Shown here in pieces: positions 1-7,281 of a DNA stretch of 7,291 nucleotides. The notes under the pieces are model-generated. The model saw only the letters and a program-made list of their open reading frames with translations, was not told where the DNA came from and did not search any database. Location: positions 1 through 7,291 of the forward strand of contig CAKUYG010000110.1 in NCBI GenBank assembly GCA_934702165.1, written 5' to 3'. Position 1 is the first letter of the stretch, and the number at the start of each line of letters is the position of its first letter. This DNA comes from an uncultured Bacteroidales bacterium (GTDB lineage Bacteria; Bacteroidota; Bacteroidia; Bacteroidales; UBA932). The translations under genes and the position numbers were made by a program.

Positions 1-1725
1 CCAGTGATCTTTGCCGGCCGGCTGGTCGAAGCTGTTGTCCCGGACGACAAGCTTAAGATAATCCCTCTCGGGTGTCCATGCCGGGTGATAGAATGCAGCC
101 TGCGGCTTCTCCTTCATGGTGATGTCGAAGGGTGATGCGCACCAGCCCTTGGCAGGCCATGGGGCGGATTCCCCGAGGTAGTCCACCCCGGCCCAGACAA
201 ATGAGCCCGCGATGAAAGGGTTGTCCTCCACAAAGTTCCACGGGTTCAGTTCCACAAAATCCCTGACATTGTCCACTCTAAGCCCCGAATAATAAGGGAA
301 GGCCTCCGTGACGAGCATTTTCCTCTCAGGGTGACGTTTATGATCCTCTATCATCCTAGGTTCCATATAGTTGTACCCCACGAGATCCGTCACGTCCCCG
401 AACTTGTCGGCGAACTTGCTCTGGCAGGCGACCAGCGTAGGACGGGTCGGATCAAGAGCTTTCACTATCTCGTGCAGATAGCGGGCCCTCTCCACTCCTT
501 CGTCACTTTCAAGCAGGGCTTCGGTGACTTCATTGCCGATGCTCCATACGATGACGGACGGGTGGTTCCGGTCACGCAGCACCATATCGGCGATGTCCTG
601 TCTGGCGCGTTCATCAAAAGAAGCCTCATAGTAGCCGGACTTCCACTTGTCGAATGCCTCGTCTATAACCAGGAATCCCAGCTCGTCGCAGAGGTCAAGA
701 AACTCCGGCGAAGGCGGGTTGTGGGAACAGCGCACAGCATTGCAGCCTATCTCCTTGAGAGTCCTCAGACGCCGAAGCCAGACCTCATCCGGAACAGCAA
801 CACCCAAGCTGCCGGCATCCTGATGCAGGCAGACTCCCTTGAGTTTGATGTTTGTGCCGTTAAGCCAGAATCCGGTGGCAGCCTCAAAGCGGGCATCACG
901 GAAACCGAACCTGATCACAGTTTCATCTGACGCTTTGCCGGAGGCATCGTAAACCACGGTCTTGAGTGAATAAAGAACAGGCGAATCAGGACTCCACAGT
1001 CGTGGATTCTCCACCTTTAGCGAGCTACTGCCTGTGCTGGCAATCAGTTCCCCGTCTGGGCCATAGACAGTATGTTGGAGCCTGTAGCGTCCGCCACCGT
1101 CCACCTGGGCGGTGATCTCCACGTTCCCGTCAACAGAAGGCTTGACCCAAAGGCCATTGTGCCGCAGATGCACCCTGCCGGAAGTCTTGAGCCACACGTG
1201 GCGGTATATGCCGGCACCAGTGTACCAGCGAGACTGCTGTTCCATGTCCACGAAGACGACAAGACGGTTCACTCCTTTGCGTTTCAGACATCCGGACAAG
1301 TCAAATGTGAAATCCGTATAACCATAGTCGTGCTTGCCGAGCAAATGTCCGTTCAGCCACACCGTGGCTTTGTGATATACTCCGTCGAAGACGAGGCTTA
1401 TCCTGCGGGCATCTGCAATTGAGGCCGGGAGTGTGAACTCCTTGACATACAGGCCCAACCCACCGGGCAGATACCCGGCAGAGCCGCCGGCCTTCGCTTC
1501 GAAAGGAAGTTCGACACTCCAGTCATGTGGGATCTGCACCGGACGGAAATCAGCTTCACCGGATGATTTCACCAGAGACTGGACTTCGTTCCTGTCAGAG
1601 CAGAGACGGAACTTCCATCCCTGATCGAATGTGTACTGCTTCTCAGGGTTCTGCAGAGCAGAAGCATAAGCGGCTGTCCCCGCAACAAGCAGGGACAGCG
1701 CGCACAGAATGACTCTGAATCTCAT
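1..1725 (-). CDS. GH2 family beta-glycosidase (beta-galactosidase-like), exported, 3' end outside window
   Basis: This is a glycoside hydrolase family 2 enzyme, a retaining exo-beta-glycosidase. The frame is open from ATG at 1725 to the window edge (575 codons, no stop), so the C-terminus is missing. Residues 1-21 form a Sec signal peptide with likely cleavage after AYA; there is no lipobox, so a soluble periplasmic enzyme is expected. The jelly-roll sugar-binding domain (about 30-185) carries HDW (67-69) and WYTGAGIYR (167-175). An Ig-like domain follows (about 190-285), then the TIM barrel (about 285-565) with LHQD (His301), RCSHNPP (332-338), acid/base Glu399 in WSIGNE, nucleophile Glu474 in VTEAF, and Trp511. 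The start lies 13 bp after the GH78 stop, which indicates one operon. The NxK motif of beta-glucuronidases is not seen at its expected place, which reads GWCASPFD (527-534). A beta-galactosidase or other beta-glycosidase is therefore favoured. Family is certain; substrate is not. Confidence 0.95.
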   Translation of the reverse strand, partial: MRFRVILCALSLLVAGTAAYASALQNPEKQYTFDQGWKFRLCSDRNEVQSLVKSSGEADFRPVQIPHDWSVELPFEAKAGGSAGYLPGGLGLYVKEFTLPASIADARRISLVFDGVYHKATVWLNGHLLGKHDYGYTDFTFDLSGCLKRKGVNRLVVFVDMEQQSRWYTGAGIYRHVWLKTSGRVHLRHNGLWVKPSVDGNVEITAQVDGGGRYRLQHTVYGPDGELIASTGSSSLKVENPRLWSPDSPVLYSLKTVVYDASGKASDETVIRFGFRDARFEAATGFWLNGTNIKLKGVCLHQDAGSLGVAVPDEVWLRRLRTLKEIGCNAVRCSHNPPSPEFLDLCDELGFLVIDEAFDKWKSGYYEASFDERARQDIADMVLRDRNHPSVIVWSIGNEVTEALLESDEGVERARYLHEIVKALDPTRPTLVACQSKFADKFGDVTDLVGYNYMEPRMIEDHKRHPERKMLVTEAFPYYSGLRVDNVRDFVELNPWNFVEDNPFIAGSFVWAGVDYLGESAPWPAKGWCASPFDITMKEKPQAAFYHPAWTPERDYLKLVVRDNSFDQPAGKDHW

Positions 1726-1738
1726 ATATGCTGATGTG

Positions 1739-4336
1739 CTAAAGTGTAAGTCTTATTGAATGGTGACCTGCACCGTACTCCTCCGGAGCGCTGCCGTCAG
1801 GCAGGGATACTGTGGCGGTACAGCCTTGAGGTATGGTGAAGTTCCATATCCAGGCCTCCCCTTCATATTTCCACTCGCTTATTATCAGACCGGAGGCGGA
1901 CTTGTACTCAGCCTTGAGATTCCCGAGCCGGCGGTCAGGAATCGGCTTCATGATGATGTGCCTGAACCCCGGTTCTGCGCTGTCGGCCTCGATGCCGGCA
2001 GCCGTGTTCCACAGCCACTCGCACACGCATCCGTAGGCGTAGTGGTTGAAACTGTTCATGTCCTTCGGGCCCATACCATCGCTGAGGGTGTAACTGTTCC
2101 AGCGCTCCCAGATAGTGGTGGCCCCGTTGTCTACTGAATACAGCCAGCTCGGGTTCTTCCGCTGGAAGAGAAGCTCATAGGCGATGTCGGCCATGCCGTT
2201 GTCCGTCAGTGTGGACATCAGGATGGACGTGCCGAGAAAGCCTGTCTGCAGGCAGTTGCCGTGGTCCTCGAAGTTCCTGCGGAGCCGTGCGATCATGTTC
2301 TCTCTGGCCTCACCGTCCACAAGCGAGTTCTTGAGGGCGAACAGGGCCGGAGTCTGCATGGTGTTGAAAATCGCTGTCTTGAAATTGCCGTGATCATCAA
2401 GGAAACGTGCCTTGAGATAGTCTGTGGCTTTACGTACCATGGACTCATATTCCTCTGCCGGACGGCCCGTCGCTCTTGCCATGTCAGCCATCATCCCGGC
2501 ATCCATAGCCCAATAGCAGGCTCCCAGGTAGTTCCAATATTCTGTGGCTTCCTTGCGGAGGATCTTCTTGCTGCCATCCCCGTTCTCATAGATGCCGAAA
2601 CCGCGGCTTTCGAGAGGCTCGTAGCTGAGCCAGTCCCCCCACTGATAGTTGCCGTTCTCGGCACTGAGTGAGACATGGTCGTAGCGGGTCTCGTTGACAT
2701 GGCGCATATATTTGACCATTGCTTCCCAGTTCTCATCGATGATCCGGCTGTCTGCGAACTGCCTCCAGATGACCCATGGTACGATCACCCCGGCATCGGC
2801 CCAGCCGAGCCTCATCATCTCGTGGCTGCTCGCGCCGTACTGGGCCAGCGGTGCCACTCCAGGATATGCCCCCGTCGGAGATTGGGTATCACGCAGGTCA
2901 CGTGTCCATTTGTGGAAGAAACTGTCGGTATTTGCGAAGAAAGAACCGGTCTCGGCGAACACTTGCGTATCGGCGGTCCATCCGAGGCGTTCGTTGCGCT
3001 GCGGACAGTCTGTCGGGACGGAGAGATAATTCGATCTCTCGCCCCAGACTGTGTTGGAGATCAGTTTGTTGATCAGTTCATTGCCCGTTGTGATGTGACC
3101 GGTTTCCATAGCCTTGGTGATGGAGCTCACCGGGATAGTCCTGACAGAGCGGATCCTGACTTCCGCGGTCGCGCTCACGGAGGCGAAACGGTAGCCGAAG
3201 AATGTGCAGGATGGGTGATAGGTAACGTAGCCTTTCTGCGGGCCGAAGGTATAGATGAGTCGCATGCCGGTGCCCGGGGTACGCAGGTTGGTACGGTGAA
3301 CGCTTCCCTCCGGACCGTCCATTCCACGGGAAAGGGCTCCGTTGCCATCGTTCAGGAGTTCCGCCGGGAGGAAGGTGAGCACAGTGCCCTCAGCGGCGGA
3401 GAACTCGAATTCCGGCACTCCGGCGCAGTTCTGCCCGAAGTCGATGACAAGGTTCTCACCCGGTTTCACGGTCATCTCCTCGCCGGGCTTGTATGTTCTG
3501 GTGATCACCACCTTGCCGTATTCCTTGTCTTTGGCTCCGGAGACTTCACTCCAGATATAAGCCAGCTGTGGCTTGAGGATAAGGTCGCGGCGCAGGTAGA
3601 CTTCGGCCCCGTCGGAGGGGATGATTTCCCCATTGAACTCGGTATTCGGCTCCGGAACCGACAGTTTCTCCGGGGTCAGGTAGCCCTGCGGTATGCGGGC
3701 ATCGTACTCCTCTCCGTCGAAGATGTCGGCATGGGTGACAGGACCGGCTATGCCTGCCTTCCAGCTGGAACAGTCCGTACCGAAAACCTGCGTGCCGCCG
3801 TCGCCGTAAGTCAACTGCAACACCCCGCGGAAAGCGGTCTTGCGCCCCACCATACCCTCATGGTACTTCGGAGTGACTATTTTGTCTGCCCACCAGCCCG
3901 GAGTGAGCTGGGCGGATAGCTGGTTGACTTCTCCGCTTCCTTTCTTGAAAGCATCGGTGACGTCGTAGGTGAAAGACAACTTGGTCTTCTGATAGTGGGT
4001 GAAGCCCGGTTTGAGGATCTCCTCACCGACCTCAGCCCCGTTGATGAATATACGGTATACCCCAAGTCCGCTCGTCATCCACACTGCCCTAGTGACCTTC
4101 TTGGGGTTTGTCACTTCGCTTACGAACCAGCCGGATCCATCAGCAGCCCTCTCTGTGGCGCCGTTGGTGACGATCCTGTCAACCACAGGAGCGTCTGCAG
4201 CCGAGATCCATTGTGAACTGTCCCAAAGCGAACTGTCAAGCGCGCCGGTGCGTGTGCCGACAGAGCCGCTTTGTTCATGGGTGCAGGCCGCGAGCGCCGA
4301 GATGGCAAGTGCGGCCATGATCAAGTGTTTTTTCAT
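1739..4336 (-). CDS. GH78 alpha-L-rhamnosidase, lipoprotein
   Basis: This inverting exo-hydrolase should release terminal alpha-L-rhamnose from glycans or glycosides. The 865 residues fit the family. Residues 1-18 are a lipoprotein signal with lipobox LAAC (Cys18), so the enzyme should be membrane-anchored. The N-terminal rhamnosidase domain (about 80-250) shows SGLGVYRIFINGAEVG and GEEYDAR. A beta-sandwich with the DFGQN signature follows (299-303). The (alpha/alpha)6 catalytic domain (about 405-770) contains TDCPQRNERLGWTAD (442-456). By family alignment Asp443, Glu449 (general acid), Trp453 and Asp456 are active-site residues. QWGDWL (565-570) is a further pocket motif, and TTIWERW (740-746) supplies the general base, Glu744. 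NHYAYG (764-769) and a C-terminal beta domain (about 780-860, opening GIEADSAEPGF) complete the fold. It sits between the barrel gene (40 bp upstream) and the GH2 gene (13 bp downstream). The start is fixed by the signal peptide. All key residues are present; the leaving group cannot be read from sequence. Confidence 0.96.
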   Translation of the reverse strand: MKKHLIMAALAISALAACTHEQSGSVGTRTGALDSSLWDSSQWISAADAPVVDRIVTNGATERAADGSGWFVSEVTNPKKVTRAVWMTSGLGVYRIFINGAEVGEEILKPGFTHYQKTKLSFTYDVTDAFKKGSGEVNQLSAQLTPGWWADKIVTPKYHEGMVGRKTAFRGVLQLTYGDGGTQVFGTDCSSWKAGIAGPVTHADIFDGEEYDARIPQGYLTPEKLSVPEPNTEFNGEIIPSDGAEVYLRRDLILKPQLAYIWSEVSGAKDKEYGKVVITRTYKPGEEMTVKPGENLVIDFGQNCAGVPEFEFSAAEGTVLTFLPAELLNDGNGALSRGMDGPEGSVHRTNLRTPGTGMRLIYTFGPQKGYVTYHPSCTFFGYRFASVSATAEVRIRSVRTIPVSSITKAMETGHITTGNELINKLISNTVWGERSNYLSVPTDCPQRNERLGWTADTQVFAETGSFFANTDSFFHKWTRDLRDTQSPTGAYPGVAPLAQYGASSHEMMRLGWADAGVIVPWVIWRQFADSRIIDENWEAMVKYMRHVNETRYDHVSLSAENGNYQWGDWLSYEPLESRGFGIYENGDGSKKILRKEATEYWNYLGACYWAMDAGMMADMARATGRPAEEYESMVRKATDYLKARFLDDHGNFKTAIFNTMQTPALFALKNSLVDGEARENMIARLRRNFEDHGNCLQTGFLGTSILMSTLTDNGMADIAYELLFQRKNPSWLYSVDNGATTIWERWNSYTLSDGMGPKDMNSFNHYAYGCVCEWLWNTAAGIEADSAEPGFRHIIMKPIPDRRLGNLKAEYKSASGLIISEWKYEGEAWIWNFTIPQGCTATVSLPDGSAPEEYGAGHHSIRLTL

Positions 4337-4338
4337 TA

Positions 4339-4359
4339 TGTGAGTGTTTTTAACTCACA
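4339..4359 (-). promoter_or_regulatory. Hairpin just upstream of the GH78 start codon
   Basis: In the transcript, TGTGAGT and ACTCACA form a perfect 7-bp stem around the 7-nt loop TAAAAAC, and the stem ends two bases before the GH78 ATG (4336-4334). The hairpin takes up half of the 40-bp gap after the barrel gene. It lacks the GC-rich stem and following U run of an intrinsic terminator. It may tune GH78 translation by structure close to the initiation site, or mark a processing site that sets different levels for barrel and enzyme. The inverted repeat is seen directly; the function is inferred. Confidence 0.4.
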
Positions 4360-4376
4360 AAAATAATGAATATTGT

Positions 4377-7259
4377 CTAGAATGCCATGTTCCAGGCGGC
4401 CTCCTGGGCCCGGCGGCTGTGGGCGGCGTTCATCTTGCCGAAATTCCACTTGACTCCGAACATGGCGTATCTGCCGGTGATAAGGCGGTAACTGTCTTCC
4501 ACATAGTTGGAGCTGACGGTATGGGAGAGATTGCGCGCGCTGTCGAGAATGTCGTGAACTGTAAGGTCCAAGGTGAATGCGCCAATGTTTTTGGATATTC
4601 CGATGTCCCATCTCCACTCCGGCTCCCCGAACCCGTCGGCGTAGCCGTTGTAGAACGTATAGCTTACATCGCTGCTGAATTCGAACTCGTGCCTGGTCGT
4701 GTAGGTGCCGCGGGCATTGATGTCGTTGTCAAAAGTCTTCAAGCTTACATCTGGGAAAAGTGAATAATGTGAAATCCGCCCTGAACTGCCGGCTCCGAGG
4801 CTGAATGAAAATCTTTCACGGTTGTACTTGACGGAAACGCGTGCATCCGTCCCGAAAGTGCTGGTCCTGTTCTCCTTGAACCCGCTCTGCCCGCCGTAAA
4901 AACGGTCTCCGTCCGGGCTGCCCCAAAACTTCTCAATGAACGAAGAATAGTCAAAACTGTCCTTGTCCAGCCCCTCCAGCGCACCGCTCGCCTGATATCC
5001 CGTCGAAGAGTAATAAGTCCCGGACAGACCAAGGGTGAGCGACCATGCCCTGTCTTTGTCGAGCGGGGTCGTATAGCTGCCGTTGAACTGCGTGACAAGG
5101 CTCGGACGGCGTGAGTTCACAGGGATCGAGTACAGGATGCCGGAGACATCATACCACTGGGCTGAAGTCACCGGTGACGAGCCCAGATTGCCGAACCAAT
5201 AAAGCATGAGGGTGGAGAAGCGCTCCCTGTTGTTGACGCTCCAGCTTCCGCTGGCGGAAGTGGTGAACGAAGGGCGCATGTAGACATTGCCGACGCGCAG
5301 GCTTGAAGGGTTGGAGATGTCGAGTGTGGGGCGCATGTTGGAGGATGAGGGCCTCTGGTTGTAGCCGTAGATGGAAAAATACAGGCGGCTGCTCCCCCGG
5401 CTGAACTGGAAATTCATGGTCGGTGCCACGAACCAGTTCCACTCCCCTTCTCCGGTCACGGCATCGGTCCCGTAGCTTCGGGACCTGGTCTCGTTGAGCA
5501 TTCCGCTGGCCTTGGCACCCAGCGACAGGAAACTGCGCCCGCTGAAAGTATACTGTGCCGTCAAGTCGTAGTTCTGGGCTATATATTTTGACTTGGAATT
5601 GGACGAATAGTAGTCGTTGCGGCCTGCTGCGTCCGATGCGTCACGCTTGCTGCTGCGTCTGGAGAGGTCGAACTGGGCGGAGGCGGTGATTTTCCACTTC
5701 GTGCCGAGCGGCTCGACATACCGAAGAGAGCCGCCTGCGGAGTATGTCCTCTCGTCGTTGATGTACCCGAGATTGCGGTTTTCCTCACCGGAGGCGGATT
5801 TGAGCACGGAGTTTTCGTAACTCTCTCCGACCTCGTCAGAATAGTCGCCTGTGAGATACAGGCGGAGTGAGCGGCCTTTGGTTCCGAAAAGGTTGCGGAA
5901 CGTCACATCGGAGTTGAGCGCTGCGCTGCGGCTGGTTGAGAAATCACGGGTGCTGCCTTCAGAACTGTTGAGCCTTTGGTCTCCGATGCTCGTCAAGGAA
6001 GATGTCTGTCCGAAGGTGTCGGTCTTGCCGTATTTTATCTGCGGGCTGACGTGGAACCAGACGTTCCCCTTTTCCTTTTTCATCTCGGCATTGGCTGTGA
6101 ATGACTGGTTGTACTGCTTGCCGTTGTTGTCTTGGAGGCTCACGATATCCCCGTCCTGCTGGAAGGTGGTACGTTCCCGCCTGCTGCCGGAGTCCGTGTC
6201 GGCGTATTTGTAGTTCGCTGCCACGGTGGTCTCCACGTCTTTGATGCGTGAGGTGTTGGCATTGACTCCCAGCTGTGCTGAAGTGGTCAGACCCTGGTTC
6301 GGCGACGAGGTGGTCCCGTCGGAACTGACGAACACGATATTGGCGTTGGAATCATTGATGTTCTGGGCATTGCCGATCACTGTAACCTGGTCTTTCTCAT
6401 TATAGGCGGAAGCGAGGGCGTTGCTGCTGAAGAGCATGCCGCGATTGTCTCTCAAGGGCTCATCCTGTCCTGCGGCGAGCGTCGTGCCGCCTTTGAGACC
6501 GACATTGCCGAACCATCCCTGCTCGTACTCTTTCTTGAGGGCCACGTCCAGGACCTTTTCCCTGGAGCCGTCCTCCACTCCTGTGGCGCGCGACGATTCC
6601 GAAGCGCGGTCAATGACCCTGATCTTGTCCACGACGGCAGCCGGGAGGTTGTTGAGGGCGGTGGACTGGTCGTTGAAAAAGAAAGTGCGTCCGCCTACGG
6701 TGAGTTTATCTATCTCTTCACCGTTGAACTTCACTTTACCATCTTCCGTTATCTCCATGCCAGGCATGCGGCGGATAAGGTCTTTCAGCATGGCGTTGGT
6801 GCCGACCTGGTAGGAGGATGCGTTGAACTCCACGGTGTCTTTCTTGACCACGATAGGGTTGCCGACATCTGAGACCACCGCCGCCTTGAGGAAGGCCTCG
6901 TCCTGGCGGAGGCGCACCTTCCCGAGGTCCGTCTGCCTGTCCCTGAAATACAACTGCTTGACATACGGCTTGTAGCCCATCATCTCGATGTGGAAAGCGT
7001 AGCTGCCGTACGGCACTTCTTCCAGCTTCGCGGCGCCCTTCTCGTCCGTGAGGGTGAAGTTGGTGATGGTCGTGTCCTTGGCGGGAATCACGTATACGGA
7101 TGCAAAGGCCACCGGCTCATTTGTCAAGGAGTCAAGAACCGCTACCTTGACTTCAGTCATCCGGGCGGAGAGCAGATTGTCATTGATGATGACCACTTGT
7201 GAGCGTGCGGAAATGACGGAAATGACGGTCAGCACAAGTGCGCAAAACATTTTTTTCAT
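4377..7259 (-). CDS. TonB-receptor-like outer-membrane beta-barrel protein (OMP_b-brl_3 type)
   Basis: This complete 960-residue protein should form a large outer-membrane beta-barrel. Residues 1-20 are a Sec signal peptide, with likely cleavage at ARS|Q. A carboxypeptidase-regulatory-like beta-sandwich follows (about 36-118; DSLTNEPVAFASVYV and MGYKPYVK are typical). A plug-like segment (about 125-220) has KKDTVEFNASSY, LIRRMPGMEI, VGGRTFFFND and LPAAVVDKIRVID. From GWFGNVGLKGG (about 248) the sequence is a long run of alternating strands rich in Ser, Tyr, Arg and Asn. LDISNPSSLRVGN near residue 650 matches the conserved NP...RxGN motif of this family. The last strand, RYAMFGVKWNFGK, ends at residue 942 and is followed by an 18-residue tail ending in Phe. 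A clear TonB box is not evident; AAVVSD near 126 is a weak candidate. The family is widespread in Bacteroidota and mostly of unknown cargo. As first gene of the apparent operon, it may move a rhamnose-containing substrate or its products. It is not a typical SusC, and no SusD follows. Confidence 0.9.
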   Translation of the reverse strand: MKKMFCALVLTVISVISARSQVVIINDNLLSARMTEVKVAVLDSLTNEPVAFASVYVIPAKDTTITNFTLTDEKGAAKLEEVPYGSYAFHIEMMGYKPYVKQLYFRDRQTDLGKVRLRQDEAFLKAAVVSDVGNPIVVKKDTVEFNASSYQVGTNAMLKDLIRRMPGMEITEDGKVKFNGEEIDKLTVGGRTFFFNDQSTALNNLPAAVVDKIRVIDRASESSRATGVEDGSREKVLDVALKKEYEQGWFGNVGLKGGTTLAAGQDEPLRDNRGMLFSSNALASAYNEKDQVTVIGNAQNINDSNANIVFVSSDGTTSSPNQGLTTSAQLGVNANTSRIKDVETTVAANYKYADTDSGSRRERTTFQQDGDIVSLQDNNGKQYNQSFTANAEMKKEKGNVWFHVSPQIKYGKTDTFGQTSSLTSIGDQRLNSSEGSTRDFSTSRSAALNSDVTFRNLFGTKGRSLRLYLTGDYSDEVGESYENSVLKSASGEENRNLGYINDERTYSAGGSLRYVEPLGTKWKITASAQFDLSRRSSKRDASDAAGRNDYYSSNSKSKYIAQNYDLTAQYTFSGRSFLSLGAKASGMLNETRSRSYGTDAVTGEGEWNWFVAPTMNFQFSRGSSRLYFSIYGYNQRPSSSNMRPTLDISNPSSLRVGNVYMRPSFTTSASGSWSVNNRERFSTLMLYWFGNLGSSPVTSAQWYDVSGILYSIPVNSRRPSLVTQFNGSYTTPLDKDRAWSLTLGLSGTYYSSTGYQASGALEGLDKDSFDYSSFIEKFWGSPDGDRFYGGQSGFKENRTSTFGTDARVSVKYNRERFSFSLGAGSSGRISHYSLFPDVSLKTFDNDINARGTYTTRHEFEFSSDVSYTFYNGYADGFGEPEWRWDIGISKNIGAFTLDLTVHDILDSARNLSHTVSSNYVEDSYRLITGRYAMFGVKWNFGKMNAAHSRRAQEAAWNMAF
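7209..7228. repeat. 9-bp tandem duplication in the barrel's signal-peptide coding sequence
   Basis: The unit GGAAATGAC occurs twice back to back (7209-7217 and 7218-7226), followed by GG. Read on the minus strand it encodes the repeated VIS-VIS of the signal-peptide hydrophobic core. Since the unit is three codons long, gain or loss of a copy would change the core by three residues without breaking the frame. Two copies are few, so this may simply be a past duplication. Confidence 0.5.
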
Positions 7260-7281
7260 TGGACAGCGTTTTTACTTGTGC
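7232..7281 (-). repeat. 8-bp inverted repeat bracketing the barrel gene's start codon
   Basis: GCACAAGT (7281-7274 on the coding strand) and its exact complement ACTTGTGC (7239-7232) are separated by 34 bp that contain the ATG (7259-7257). Further pairing of AAAAC with GTTTT inside the arms is possible across a small asymmetric loop, leaving the start codon in the apical region. It could be an mRNA structure around initiation. Each arm also lies in a short dyad (CTTG-TG-CAAG at 7275-7284 and GCAC-AA-GTGC at 7232-7241), so protein binding to DNA is another possibility. It could also be chance in a short region. Confidence 0.3.

Larger units (their letters stand above)
1..7259 (-). other. Putative operon: outer-membrane barrel, GH78, GH2
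   Basis: Three genes share the minus strand with gaps of 40 bp (4337-4376) and 13 bp (1726-1738). Neither gap has a strong terminator (GC-rich stem followed by a T run in the transcript), and the shorter one has no room for a promoter. One transcript is therefore likely, at least for GH78 and GH2. All three products carry export signals: a Sec signal on the barrel, a lipoprotein signal on GH78 and a Sec signal on GH2. This fits a cell-envelope pathway in which rhamnose is removed first and the exposed beta-linked sugar next. The joint pathway is inferred from neighbourhood and enzyme families. The operon may continue beyond either window edge, where a SusD, regulator, transporter or further hydrolases could lie. 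Confidence 0.75.

Noticed and set aside
331..930. A 199-codon plus-strand open frame inside the GH2 gene
   Set aside because: It is antisense to the GH2 catalytic domain, including both catalytic glutamates' neighbourhood. It has no domain features and is best explained as a coding shadow.
2987..3010. Asn448 in CPQRNERLGW where many GH78 enzymes have Asp (RDERLGW)
   Set aside because: From memory of the family, the RNERLGW variant is common, and the general acid Glu449 and base Glu744 are both present. There is no reason to suspect an inactive enzyme.
2675..3919. A 414-codon open frame on the plus strand inside the GH78 gene
   Set aside because: It lies wholly antisense to a gene with full GH78 motifs. 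Its translation shows no recognisable domain or signal, and long antisense frames are expected in GC-rich coding DNA.
4337..4376. Intrinsic terminator between the barrel and GH78 genes
   Set aside because: The stem is short and only partly GC, and in the transcript direction it is followed by TAATG and not a U run.
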